Notes under the pieces: model-generated | Database searches by the model: none | What the model was told of the DNA's origin: nothing | The model's input: only the letters and a program-made list of their open reading frames with translations | DNA from: Larix kaempferi | Lineage: Eukaryota > Streptophyta > Pinopsida > Pinales > Pinaceae | DNA length: 64,000 nucleotides | Direction: 5' to 3' | Assembly (NCBI GenBank): GCA_027924585.1 | Contig: BSBM01000877.1 | Coordinates: forward strand, 1,526,501-1,590,500 | In this document: positions 28,884-39,080 of the stretch, piece by piece | Layout: each line of letters begins with the position of its first letter | Position numbering within the stretch: the stretch's first letter is position 1 | Made by a program: the position numbers and the translations under genes

Positions 28884-31800
28884 GTGAACACTCAGTCGTT
28901 GGCTCCCCCTCAAGGCAACGCGCCCCCACAACAACATATCACTTATGCCGCTCCTGATCAACCCATGTTCGATTCAGGTACCCACCACTTGTTAATGATG
29001 TCATCCACTGATGTCAACCTCCAAACACGTCGAAACCAATATGGATCAACCCCCGAAGACCCTCCCGCCAACAAAAACACTAACGCTCATCCCACTGATC
29101 AGACGTTACGTATACCCCCGGTTACACTCGATGGCACCTCTAAATCACCTCGCTTCCCACTTCGTCGCATCAACAATAACCCCAATGCTCACGCTGCATC
29201 AAATTACAGCATTGTAGATGACTTAGCCCAATCTCCAGCAGCCATGTCTGCTTTAGAAGTCTTAAAAAACTGTCCTTCACAGCGCAAGACTTTGCTTTCT
29301 GCCATTGGCGCTATTGACCCTAATGATTCACAACTGATGGCATTCGATTCGGACCAATCCGAACCACGCCTACCTTCCACTTTAGCATTCCAGGTTTCTG
29401 TTTCCGTCCAGAATCTTGTCATCCATCGGTTCATTATCGATGAAGGTGCCTCTACATGTGTTATGTCCACATTCGTTTGGCAGAAATTGGGATCCCCTAC
29501 TCTCCAGCAGTCCACCACTGCGTTGCGAGCCTACGATGGCCGTTCGGCTCAACCCCAAGGTCTGTTAACTAATGTCCCCATCCACCTGGCTGGTAAAACC
29601 GTGCTCATTGACATAGAGGTCATCAATGCCCAACTCGATTATAACCTCTTACTTGGTCGCAGCTACATGTATGCCATGCGGGCAGTTGCCTCATCCATTT
29701 TTCATACCATGATGTTCCCCCATGACGGACGCGTGGTCAAGGTCGACCAACTCACCTATTACGATCCCAAGGCCCCCGCTGCACTCGAAAATGTTCTCCC
29801 CATGGTTGAACAACTTGTTTGTGGTGCAACTACCTTATTTGTTTCCTCCGTGGGACCCAGACTTTACTCCGACACGCCGATGACTTCTACATTCCAATCC
29901 ATTCCACCCCCGTCACCATCACCCAACGTATCTGACTTATGTACCCTGTCCCATAATACACAACCACTCAACAATCAACCGCCCTTATTACCTAAACCAC
30001 CATTGGTCCCTAGTCACATTGGTGTTACACCCATCCACACAATCCCCTTTCTATTCCCTCCCTCGGGAGTAGTAAGCGCCCCAGTTATGGCTACCCTTAG
30101 TCTCCCAGGGTTAACCTTGGGATTACCCGTGTGGTATATTTCGCCTCCCATTCCCCCGCCGACACCGAATGTCGTCCTGCAACTAGTGCAACCCATTGTC
30201 ACTACTACTCAACCACCTCCCGGTGTCACTACCCCTTCATCTTCTACGAATCCCCCTCCTCTTATCAAGCCCACTGGGGGCAGAGGCCCACAACCATACA
30301 CTACGATACCTCCTCCCAAAGCAGTTAAACCTCCCCCCGTGTTTCATGCTCCTCCTAAATGCTCGTTGTGTGATGAGTTAGGCCATCCAACTCATCAATG
30401 TCCACAATTACCCGCATTACAGGAACACATGCAAACGTTTGATGACGACACCAACATTCCAGTAGTCAAACTAGAACTCCCCCCTCAGTCTCGGGATAAA
30501 TCACTGCATACCAACCACCCGTGTGCCATATGCGGTATTTACGGCCACTACTCTCATCACTGTCCTGATCTCCCAGACTACAGAGCAGCTCTCTACGAGA
30601 TGAATAATTTTGACCTTGAGACGGCACCCCCCATAATTGAGGAGATCTACCCTCCCGTAGCATCCCCATCCGGAGAGATTAACACCATCTACATGATCTC
30701 AACAACATACAAACCAGAACCCGTCGATTTATGGTCGGATTACTTCCATAGTGATGAGCAAATTTTAGAGGCTCTTACTGCCCCTGATTACCCCTGGGAA
30801 GACATGCACCATCGTTCATACTTCCTCCCAGAAGAGTCCTCCTCCACCACAGCTACCCAGTTTGCAGTCGAGTCCAAAGATTTCCTCCCCACCAAAGTCG
30901 ACTGGTTTAAGGATCCTATTCCTGCCCCTGATGCCTTCGAGGAAGGGAACATGTCAAACATTTCCCCTATCATCCAAATCGACATTTCCACCACACCTGG
31001 AAAACCTGAGCTCATCTCGCTAGGTGCATCTTGCACCCAAGCGGAAACTCAGGCATATAAGAAACTCTTCCAAGAGTTTCGTGATGTCTTCGCCTGGTAT
31101 TACACCGAGATGCTTGGCCTCGATCCCAAAATTGTGGAACATCACATCGACACTTGGCCCAATGTGACTCCTGTCCGACAAAAACAACGGCCCATTCACC
31201 CATCCAAACTCCCAGCGGTTAAAGCTGAGATTGAAAAACTTCAAAAAGCAGGATTCATATATCCTATTGCCTACACCACCTGGGTTTCAAACCCAGTACC
31301 AGTAAACAAAAAAGTGGGCACTATACGCGTTTGTACTGATTTTCGATACCTCAATCTCGCTTGTCCCAAGGACAATTTCCCCACACCTTTCATTGACCAA
31401 TTAATTGATGAATGCGCAGGACACGAGGTCCTTTCATTTATGGATGGTTTCTTCGGATACAACCAAATAAAAATCCGTAAAGAAGATCAGTATAAGACGG
31501 CTTTCACCACCCCATGGGGCACCTTCGCCTATCGCGTCATGCCTTTTGGCCTTAAGAATGCTGGAGCCACCTTCCAATGCGCCATGACTTATTGCTTCCA
31601 CGATCTCCACAAGATCATAAAAGTTTACCTGGACGACCTCACAGCTCGATCCAAAAAGCGATCTGACCATTTAGACGACCTTCGACAAGTTTTCATGCTT
31701 TGTCGGAAATACAACATCCGCTTGAACCCCCTCAAGTGTGTCTTTTGCATCACATCAGGTCGCCTACTGGGGTTTGTTATCTCAGAAAAAGGCATCACTG

Positions 31801-33746
31801 TAGACCCCCTAAAATTCCAAGCCATTCTAGAGCTACCGTCACCCCGCACATTGAGACAACTACAAAGCCTACAAGGGAGGTCCAACTTCGTCCGTCGCTT
31901 TGTCCCTGACTATGCCACCACGTTCCACGGTTTCCTACGACTATTACGTCTGCATACCCGTTTCATATGGGACCAACAAGCAGAGACAGCTTTCACTGAC
32001 TTAAAGAAAGCACTCACAAATGCCCCATTGATTTCTCCTCCAGATTTCACCAAAGATTTCATCCTCTATGTTTCAGCTTCCGAACATGTTGTATCTGGAG
32101 TGCTTGTACAAGAAAATGACACTCGCCAAGAGCATGTCATCTACTACGTGACCCAGACCTTGTCCGGCCCACCCCTCCGATACCCACATGAAGAAAAGAT
32201 GGCCCTCGCCGTCGTTTTTTCAGTGCAAAAGCTGAGACATTATATTCTCCTAAGCCACACCACAGTCGTAGCTAATTCCAATCCTATGGTGTACCTCTTG
32301 ACGCGTCGCCTTCTTCAAGGCCACGTAGCTAAATGGGTAATTATCCTACAAGAGTATGACCTTACTTTCAAGACCCCAAAGAGCACCAAGGCCCTAGCAC
32401 TAGCTCAACTCATCACGGATCTCCCATCCTCTTCGTCATCACCCGCTATCAAAACGGATCTCACTGACGACCACATTTTCATCATCTCGTCTGATGACCC
32501 ATGGTACGGTGATATTTTGTTATACCTTCGCACACAGAAGTTCAGACCCCACATCAATCGTGACGGACGCCGTCGTATCCGACACCATGCCCCCCGATAC
32601 CTCTTGTTAGGGGATGTACTTTATCGATGCGGCGTTGATACCATCCCACGACGCTGCCTATCCCATAGCGAGGCAGAACAAGTCCTTAATGATTGCCATA
32701 GCGGTGCCTGCGGAGGCCATTTCTCCAGCATGGCTACCGCCCAAAAGATCATCTGCACAGGTTACTTTTGGCCTTCATTATTTACTGATTGCATCACTGC
32801 AGTCAAACATTGTCAAAACTGCCAGCTTTTTGCCCCAAAAGCAAGAACCCCACCCGCCCCCCTTCATCTAGTCGTCACTGCCGGACCATTCTGCAAATGG
32901 GCCATCGATTTCCTCGATTGCAATCCCACGTCAGTCGGCGGTCACAAACACATCATTGTGGCCGTAGATTATTTCACCAAGTGGGCGGAGGCCGTGCCAA
33001 CCTACAATTGCAAGGCTGAAACCGCAGCACGGTTTTTTCTGAACCATGTTATCGCTCGTTTTGGAGTGCCAAAGCAACTCGTCTCAGACCACGGCTCTCA
33101 CTTCGAAGATGTCGTCTGGAGAGAACTATCAACTTTACTAAAATTTGAACACCATTTCTCCTCTGCTTACTACCCCCAAGGAAACGGCCAAGTCGAGGCA
33201 ATCAACAAAATTTTAAAAACCATCCTCCAGTGCACTGTAGACAAACACAAGTCAAATTGGCACCACATGTTGTTCCCGGCACTATGGGCATACCGCACGT
33301 CAACCAAAATCACCACCGGTTTTACCCCTTTCCACTTAGTTCACGGTGTCGAATCCGTCCTCCCCATTGAGTGCCAGATCCCAACCCTACAAATGGTCGT
33401 TGAACTCCTATCGGACACTTCCCCAATCGAGCAACGCTTACTACTCCTGGAGCAAGCCAATGAAGATCGGCGCACAGCCCTTCAAACCATGGAAGCAGCC
33501 AAGAACCGATCCAAATTGAATTATGATAAACATGTCCACCCAATAACTTTTACTGAAGGGGATCTTGTCCTCGCCTACAATCAAGCTCATGACAAAACAG
33601 GGAAAGGAAAGTTTGTATCCATGTGGCAAGGCCCATATATTATCCACGCTTGCCTCGAACAGGGGGCATTCATTCTAGCCGATTCAGAAGGCAACCCCCT
33701 CCGCAACCCACGCAATGGGTTGTACCTCAAGCGATTTTACCCATAG
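28884..33746 (+). CDS. pol: Pol polyprotein: protease, reverse transcriptase, RNase H, integrase
   Basis: A 1620-residue uninterrupted frame, in phase with gag. Protease: IIDEGASTCVMS with Asp186 (DEG where DSG or DTG is usual). A P-rich linker holds two CCHC knuckles (from Cys493 and Cys547). RT: FMDGFFGYNQI (Asp854) and YLDD (915-918). The RNase H that follows reads LYVSASEHVVSGVL, lacking the usual TDAS aspartate, as known for Tat elements. Integrase: an HHCC zinc finger (HSGACGGHF and HCQNC), then D1342, D1402 and E1438 with D-x59-D-x35-E spacing, then a GPY-like MWQGPYII. The enzyme core looks intact. It would be translated from genomic-length RNA as a Gag-Pol product. Confidence 0.93.
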   Translation: MNTQSLAPPQGNAPPQQHITYAAPDQPMFDSGTHHLLMMSSTDVNLQTRRNQYGSTPEDPPANKNTNAHPTDQTLRIPPVTLDGTSKSPRFPLRRINNNPNAHAASNYSIVDDLAQSPAAMSALEVLKNCPSQRKTLLSAIGAIDPNDSQLMAFDSDQSEPRLPSTLAFQVSVSVQNLVIHRFIIDEGASTCVMSTFVWQKLGSPTLQQSTTALRAYDGRSAQPQGLLTNVPIHLAGKTVLIDIEVINAQLDYNLLLGRSYMYAMRAVASSIFHTMMFPHDGRVVKVDQLTYYDPKAPAALENVLPMVEQLVCGATTLFVSSVGPRLYSDTPMTSTFQSIPPPSPSPNVSDLCTLSHNTQPLNNQPPLLPKPPLVPSHIGVTPIHTIPFLFPPSGVVSAPVMATLSLPGLTLGLPVWYISPPIPPPTPNVVLQLVQPIVTTTQPPPGVTTPSSSTNPPPLIKPTGGRGPQPYTTIPPPKAVKPPPVFHAPPKCSLCDELGHPTHQCPQLPALQEHMQTFDDDTNIPVVKLELPPQSRDKSLHTNHPCAICGIYGHYSHHCPDLPDYRAALYEMNNFDLETAPPIIEEIYPPVASPSGEINTIYMISTTYKPEPVDLWSDYFHSDEQILEALTAPDYPWEDMHHRSYFLPEESSSTTATQFAVESKDFLPTKVDWFKDPIPAPDAFEEGNMSNISPIIQIDISTTPGKPELISLGASCTQAETQAYKKLFQEFRDVFAWYYTEMLGLDPKIVEHHIDTWPNVTPVRQKQRPIHPSKLPAVKAEIEKLQKAGFIYPIAYTTWVSNPVPVNKKVGTIRVCTDFRYLNLACPKDNFPTPFIDQLIDECAGHEVLSFMDGFFGYNQIKIRKEDQYKTAFTTPWGTFAYRVMPFGLKNAGATFQCAMTYCFHDLHKIIKVYLDDLTARSKKRSDHLDDLRQVFMLCRKYNIRLNPLKCVFCITSGRLLGFVISEKGITVDPLKFQAILELPSPRTLRQLQSLQGRSNFVRRFVPDYATTFHGFLRLLRLHTRFIWDQQAETAFTDLKKALTNAPLISPPDFTKDFILYVSASEHVVSGVLVQENDTRQEHVIYYVTQTLSGPPLRYPHEEKMALAVVFSVQKLRHYILLSHTTVVANSNPMVYLLTRRLLQGHVAKWVIILQEYDLTFKTPKSTKALALAQLITDLPSSSSSPAIKTDLTDDHIFIISSDDPWYGDILLYLRTQKFRPHINRDGRRRIRHHAPRYLLLGDVLYRCGVDTIPRRCLSHSEAEQVLNDCHSGACGGHFSSMATAQKIICTGYFWPSLFTDCITAVKHCQNCQLFAPKARTPPAPLHLVVTAGPFCKWAIDFLDCNPTSVGGHKHIIVAVDYFTKWAEAVPTYNCKAETAARFFLNHVIARFGVPKQLVSDHGSHFEDVVWRELSTLLKFEHHFSSAYYPQGNGQVEAINKILKTILQCTVDKHKSNWHHMLFPALWAYRTSTKITTGFTPFHLVHGVESVLPIECQIPTLQMVVELLSDTSPIEQRLLLLEQANEDRRTALQTMEAAKNRSKLNYDKHVHPITFTEGDLVLAYNQAHDKTGKGKFVSMWQGPYIIHACLEQGAFILADSEGNPLRNPRNGLYLKRFYP

Positions 33747-33784
33747 TAAATCTGATGGACACCACCGTCCACTATTGTACAGTA

Positions 33785-33840
33785 TTATTTTCTTTTTTCC
33801 ACAAAAAACCTAAATATTTGTTTTCTCTGCATGACCACAG
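33785..33840 (+). promoter_or_regulatory. Candidate 3' splice site before the second RNase H
   Basis: A pyrimidine-rich stretch (tattttcttttttcc and tgttttctctgc) ends ACCACAG directly before ATGG at 33841. If it is used, splicing would place the downstream RNase H ORF on a subgenomic RNA. No matching donor is assigned. Confidence 0.4.
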
Positions 33841-34262
33841 ATGGATCCTGTTCCACTCTGCTACGTCGGCTTCGCTGATGGTGCAAGCCGTTGGTCCCCC
33901 AATCTGGCCTCCGCAGCTTGGGTAATATATTCACCTTCACATGAGTTGATCCACATCGACGAAGTGTGTTTAGGTGCTGCCACCAACAACCAAGCTGAAT
34001 ACGATGCCGTGACCGGTCTCCTAGCCGCAGCTCTCCAAATGAGCATACGTCACCTTAACGTTTTCCTGGACTCACAACTCCTTGTTTCCCAGCTCAACAA
34101 TGATTACCAGGTACGCGACCCCTGTCTTTTCAGAAAATTCCTGCGCACTAAACAAATGGTTAGACAGTTGAATCAATTTCATTTACACACGTCCCAAGGA
34201 ACCTCAATAGTGTAGCAGACCATATGGCCAACAACATTCTAGACTGTCACACTAATCACATC
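33841..34262 (+). pseudogene. Second (archaeal-type) RNase H domain, frameshifted at its C-terminus
   Basis: A separate frame starts 94 nt after the pol stop. It reads GFADGAS (first Asp), NNQAEYDAVTGLLAA (Glu) and FLDSQLLVSQLN (Asp), the plant-type RNase HI pattern acquired by Tat elements. In the open frame it ends LHTSQGTSIV at 34215. The next frame gives HVPRNLNSVADHMANN, which supplies the fourth catalytic Asp, so one base is missing near 34185. It is placed 3' of the integrase, outside the polyprotein frame. Activity would be impaired by the frameshift. Confidence 0.85.
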
Positions 34263-34269
34263 ATATCAT

Positions 34270-34512
34270 AAACAAATAATGCATCCACGCGCATAACATG
34301 TGCCTCCACGGGCATATATAAACATAAACAAAAAGCATCCACATGCATAACACGTGCCTCCACGGGCATATATTAAAAATTGAAAATGTAGCACCCACAT
34401 GCATAACACGTGCCTCCACGGGCATATATAAAAAATCGAAAATGTTGCATCCACGTGCATAACATGTGCCTCCACGGGCGAACAAAAAGACAACAAGTGC
34501 ATCCATGTGCAT
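34270..34512 (+). repeat. Tandem repeat of about 58 bp (four copies)
   Basis: Units containing cataacatgtgcctccacg followed by ggcatatataaa repeat head to tail with small variations. They lie between the second RNase H and the antisense gene. The open frames on the minus strand (ARGGTCYA repeats) are by-products. Confidence 0.85.
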
Positions 34513-34529
34513 ACACGACTATATACCAA

Positions 34530-34534
<5 letters not shown>

Positions 34535-34574
<40 letters not shown>
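34535..34574. repeat. (TA)n microsatellite
   Basis: About 20 uninterrupted TA units. It lies between the 58-bp array and the end of the antisense gene. Confidence 0.95.
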
Positions 34575-34580
<6 letters not shown>

Positions 34581-34696
34581 CGTATAGTCAAAACATGTCA
34601 TAGGTGCCCTCAGCACCCAATATACAAAAATACATCAGTCATACAAAAAGAGCTTCCCCATATGCTCATCAGCATTTGGGGGCAAATACATATCAT

Positions 34697-36058
34697 CTAC
34701 TCATCACGGTCCCTGGGCTCCTCTGGTGCCTCCTCCGCTGGCCCCGCTGGATCATGCCGAGCCCGAACTCTCCGCTCTGCCAGCCCCACTGGATCATCTC
34801 GTAAACGAATCCTCCTATCCGCCGGCCCTGCCGGATCATCCCGACCACCATCCATGTACTCGACTGCCAGCAACGCTGCCCTCAGCAGGATCGAGCGCCA
34901 CTCACGTGGCGCATCGAAACATCGCTCGACGATGTCCCGATCTAAGTCTCTCCACCCATCCTCTGGGAATCCTGCTAGAATCATATCCAGTGTCTCTCGG
35001 ACACCATCGACAGCATCATCTCGAGGGCCAGCCCCTCGACCATGAGCCCCGACTCCTTGACCATGTGGAGGCGGTACAGCTGCCGGAGGTGGAGCAACCA
35101 CCATCGCCCGTCCCCTGCGAGCCACATAGTCAACCGGTGGAACAGGACCAACATCTGCACAATGCAAGTAAACCATCATATACATATCTAACTATGATCA
35201 TAACAGATAAATCTAGAAACACATGATATAGTAGAGAACAAAACACAGAAACGTACCATCTAAACCCCAGGCTTGTCCCTGGGCTCGAGGCATCTCTGGA
35301 TCTCCTCGATAATCCATACCAGCGTATGGATAGTCCTCAATCACCAGGGGGATCTGCTCGTACATCTCCTGCGAGAAGAACCCCCGAATACCACCACCAC
35401 CGCGAGGCATCATCTGCCCCCACCGCACCATGCGTGGCTCGCTCACCAAACCATCACGAATGGGCACCCGTGGTCGCAAAGTCGGTACCCGCTCAAAGAA
35501 AAAAGAACACAGAAAGGAGGCATAACAGAACTCTCCCCCCTCCCGACTGGCCTTGTCCAGATCTTTCCGGACACCAGCTAAAAACATCTGACCCCATGCA
35601 TAATAGGTCCCCCTCAGCACAGAGTCCACCATCATCGTTTGTCCCCCTGACAAACGATGTGGCACCGCGGCACCCAACACCCACAGAACACAAGCCCCGA
35701 CAGCCCGCATGTCCCACTCTCGCAGTGATCTCAGACTCAGCGCGCTGTTCTGCACAATCGACCCAGCGACATAGAGAGTCTCCAGGAGATCCTCCATGTC
35801 AACACCTGCCGGGATCCTCGGCAGAAGATCCCCCACCTCCCCTAAGCGAGGCAACCCAGTAAGAAAATAAACATCTATGAGGGTGATCTCCAACCTCTCA
35901 CCCCCAACAACAAAAGCACCCTCTGCAGGTACCCACCAACTCACCAACTTGTTCAGTAACGGTCTTACTGAACGCATTGGTGGAATCTGAGTGAACTTCA
36001 AGAGTCCACTCTCCGCCAGAACCTGCCGAACATGCTGATCAGTCCGAATCCGGACCAT
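34697..36058 (-). CDS. Antisense plant mobile domain (PMD) gene, two exons
   Basis: It runs opposite to gag-pol. Exon 1 (36058-35257) and exon 2 (35154-34697) join across a 102-bp GT-AG intron (GATG/GTACGT ... TTGTGCAG/ATG) to give exactly 420 codons, 419 residues, with no stops. The N-terminal part (LLNKLVSWWVPAEGAF, GERLEITLIDVYFLTGLPRL and GEVGDLLPRIP) matches the aminotransferase-like plant mobile domain seen in MAIN/MAIL proteins and in some Ty3/gypsy elements. The C-terminus is rich in R, D and P with repeated DDPAGPA units. Function is unknown; an antisense or regulatory role in the element is possible. The start at 36058 is the first ATG in frame. Confidence 0.82.
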
Positions 36059-36164
36059 TAAAATTTTCCTCCATCTCTCGTTCTCGCCACGACGTCAATG
36101 GCCTCCTCAGCATCCTGCCAAAAAGCAAAGAAATTTTTAGCACCAGCAAAAAATTTTCCAAAAA

Positions 36165-36370
36165 TACCATCGCGGCTTTTCCATCAAAAGCCGCAATGCT
36201 CATCGCGGCCTCCATACAAGAACCCGCGATGAACATCGTGACTGTCTCCCCCATACCTGCAATGAACATCGCGGGTTATAACCTGACAGTCGCGATGAAC
36301 ATCGCGACTATCAGCCTCAAACCCGCGATGTCCATCGCAGCAAAAGAGCTTAAACCCGCGATATTCCACG
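36165..36370 (-). repeat. GC-rich tandem repeat upstream of the PMD gene (units of about 34 bp)
   Basis: Five to six units of the form aacccgcgatgaacatcgcg followed by actgtc. They lie directly upstream of the antisense gene's start codon, so they may be its promoter or 5' leader. The core motif is shared with the leader array at 24.2 kb. Confidence 0.8.
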
Positions 36371-36750
36371 TTGGAAGGCCAACATGCAATTTCACGGCCT
36401 TCGGGGGCCCACCGCTAAACAAAAAAGACATAATTGAAAAGGCTAAGGAAAATAGGGTTACCTGAAACTCGCGGAATCGAAAACCAACGGTCAAATCTCC
36501 CGAAAATCAAGAAAGAGCTCTGACTGCTCTGCCAAACTCGCACGTAACAATGACACGTCATATGGGCCCCACGCCCTATTTATAGAAATTCCACCATTTT
36601 TCAAACAACCATTCCGGTGTCATACGACATTCGTTTCTCAAACCGTTGGTACCGTTGGAATCAGCAAAGCGAGAACTTCATGATAGTTCTTTCCTTTTCC
36701 TGTTTTCATCAGGTTCATTTTTTGACCATTTTTTGGACACCCTCGTCGCC

Positions 36751-37310
36751 TCGGTTTGCGTGCCACATCGACCGTCGTCCATTTTTTACAGGTCTTATAT
36801 CGCCGGATTCAATTTTCCACGCTCGTGATGATCCTTGAGATCATTTCTCGCTCTCACCTCCAGATTTTTTGGGCATTTTTTTCCATGGCCCCGCGTCAAC
36901 TCGGTTTGCGTGCCACATCGACCGTCGTCCGTTTTTGACAAGTCTTATATCGCCGGATTCAGTTTTCCGCACTCGTGATGATGCTTGAGATAATTTCTCG
37001 CTCTCACCTCCAAATTTTTTGGGCATTTTTTCCCATGGCCCCGCGTCACCTCGATTTGCGTGCCACATTGACCGTCGTCCGTTTTTGACAGGTCTTATAT
37101 TGCCGGATTCAGTTTTCCACGCTCGTGATGATGCTTGAGATCATTTCTCGCTTTCATGCCCATATTTTTTGGGCATTTTTTTTCCATGCCCCCGCGTCAC
37201 ATCGGTTTGCGTGCCACATCGGCCGTAGCCCCATTTTGACAATCTTTATGTCACTGGATTCAGTTTTCCACACTCATGATGATGCTTGAGACCTCTTCTC
37301 GCTCTCATCA
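36751..37310 (+). repeat. Tandem repeat of 150 bp (about 3.7 copies)
   Basis: Copies start at 36751, 36901, 37051 and 37202 with tcggtttgcgtgccacatcg. Each contains tcttatatcgccggattcag and ctcgtgatgatgcttgagat. Divergence between copies is low. Short open frames run through it but the proteins are repeats of the array and are not called. Confidence 0.9.
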
Positions 37311-39063
37311 ATCCCTTGTTGTTCGGTATAGTTTTATCCCTTTTTCGGGCCGAGCAATCCCTTTTACGAAAAAGGCACTTAGGGAGTTTCCGTTAAGCTC
37401 TTTTCTGACTCCTAAAACAATAAAAAGATCGCCGAGCAACCTTGCTTCCTTTCATGCTCGCTAAACGTATCTGAAAGGGCGTCTACCTGGTATAAGTTTA
37501 CCCCTTTTCCGGACCTTGTAGACTAATTACGAAAAAGGAATACTCTAGTCACACCGGCTAGAAGAGTTCTCCATTTGCATCATTTTATGCTTTTTCGGGC
37601 CTTGGAGACTAACTTACGAAAAAGAACAACAATGGAGTCCCCTTACCGCTTTCAAACTCTCTAAACATGAAAGCGACCACGAGCAAACACCATCCTGGGC
37701 TCGTAAAACCAACAGGGCAGTACTCACAACCACTGCAGAGTCTTCTTACCGTTTTCAGACTCCTTAAAAAATGAAAGCACCAATGAGCACGAACAGTCCT
37801 AGGCTCACAAAATCCACAGGACAGTACCATTTCAGAGCACACTTTTATTCCTTCTTGGAGCTCATTAAAACTACGAAGAAGGACCCAATGGTGCTTCTTG
37901 GCGCCACAACAGATCACGTCTACTCATATGGCAGCTCCCCCATTTTGGTCACCTTTGTTCAGAGTATTCTACAGTATGTCACCCTAAGAATCCCTTGACA
38001 GCACCCATCAGCTTGATTCCCCAGAGTCAACACATACCCTTCAGTACCTAAAAGCTATGATCCCCACACCTACAAGTCAGTCCCCTATGATGCCAGGTCA
38101 ACCATGTCATCATGCTCTAAACAAAGGAAGTTTGAGTCTACCCACTATATGACCCCAGTTACTTCCCATCCCCACAAGTATGTCAGTCCTACCATCAGTA
38201 CTACCACACTTCAGTTCTACACCTCGCGCTCCTATCAAGGAAACATCATTGCCTTGTTAGTTGCTGGTCTCCCTCTGTCGACGACAACCAAATTTATTCC
38301 AGAGGATAGACCTAGAGGTCCCTGTGTCTTGGACTCATCACCATTTATGATGAGTACCTACGAATCATTTCGAGAAGAGCCCTCAGTGCCTCTCCAAATG
38401 GTTGTTTCTCACATGCTTGACTTCAACACCTTGATCGCATCGTTGAGACTCGCACAGGGTATTGGTCCTTTCAGTTATTAGTCGAAGACCCCGAATACCT
38501 CCTAACTCTTCCACATTTTCAGAGTCTACTTATGGAAACAACCAGTTACATTTTTTCTATAGATATTCGGGTTGCGCATGGCAACAGTATTCAGATGTAC
38601 CCCAGCTTCATACTCCCTCGAGTATACAGTTACATATACTTCTCGAAGATGACTCACAATCATTGAGTCCCCACAGATGTTGGACACCTTCAGTTTCAGC
38701 AGTTCATCAGTTATTCCAGTGTATCAGTTATTGAGATCAGTCATGTTATGATCATGAGTATATCCCAAAATAATGTCCCCTCTAGACCATTATGATGTAC
38801 CAGTAGATTTTTTATGTATTAGGTCCCCCTTCTTGGGACTAATCGTTATGTATATGTCTTGATACGAGCATGGGTATGCCTGCCTCGTCCATTATCAGAG
38901 ATTATTCCTCATTCATATTGAGGCCATGTAATATTTTTTGTTTTTTGCAGCTTTCAAGGACTGTGGATCCAGTCTCCAACCGGTCTCTTCTCTTCCCCAA
39001 ACCCCAGAAAAAAGACAAAAGAACTATGATTTCTATCGGCCATACGATGAGCTCCTGCCCTCA
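37311..39063 (+). other. 3' untranslated region of the Tat element
   Basis: No recognised protein. Degenerate repeats with gggcc..tacgaaaaag blocks lie at about 37330-37640. The rest is pyrimidine-rich with short frames of no known domain. Confidence 0.6.
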
Positions 39064-39065
39064 CA

Positions 39066-39078
39066 CATCAGGGGGCAA
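39066..39078 (+). other. Polypurine tract of the Tat element
   Basis: The sequence ACATCAGGGGGCAATC precedes the 3' LTR; the AGGGGG run is the likely plus-strand primer. Confidence 0.65.
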
Positions 39079-39080
39079 TC

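Noticed and set aside
34266-34616. 116-codon minus-strand ORF with ARGGTCYA repeats
   Set aside because: It is generated by the 58-bp tandem repeat and the (TA)n tract (IYIYIY run).
34410-35862. Long plus-strand frames (211, 166 and 178 codons) opposite the PMD gene
   Set aside because: They are proline/serine/histidine-rich complements of the GC-rich PMD exons and do not splice into a known protein.
36751-37310. Protein-coding frames across the 150-bp array
   Set aside because: The predicted peptides are translations of the repeat, have no known domain, and differ in frame between units.
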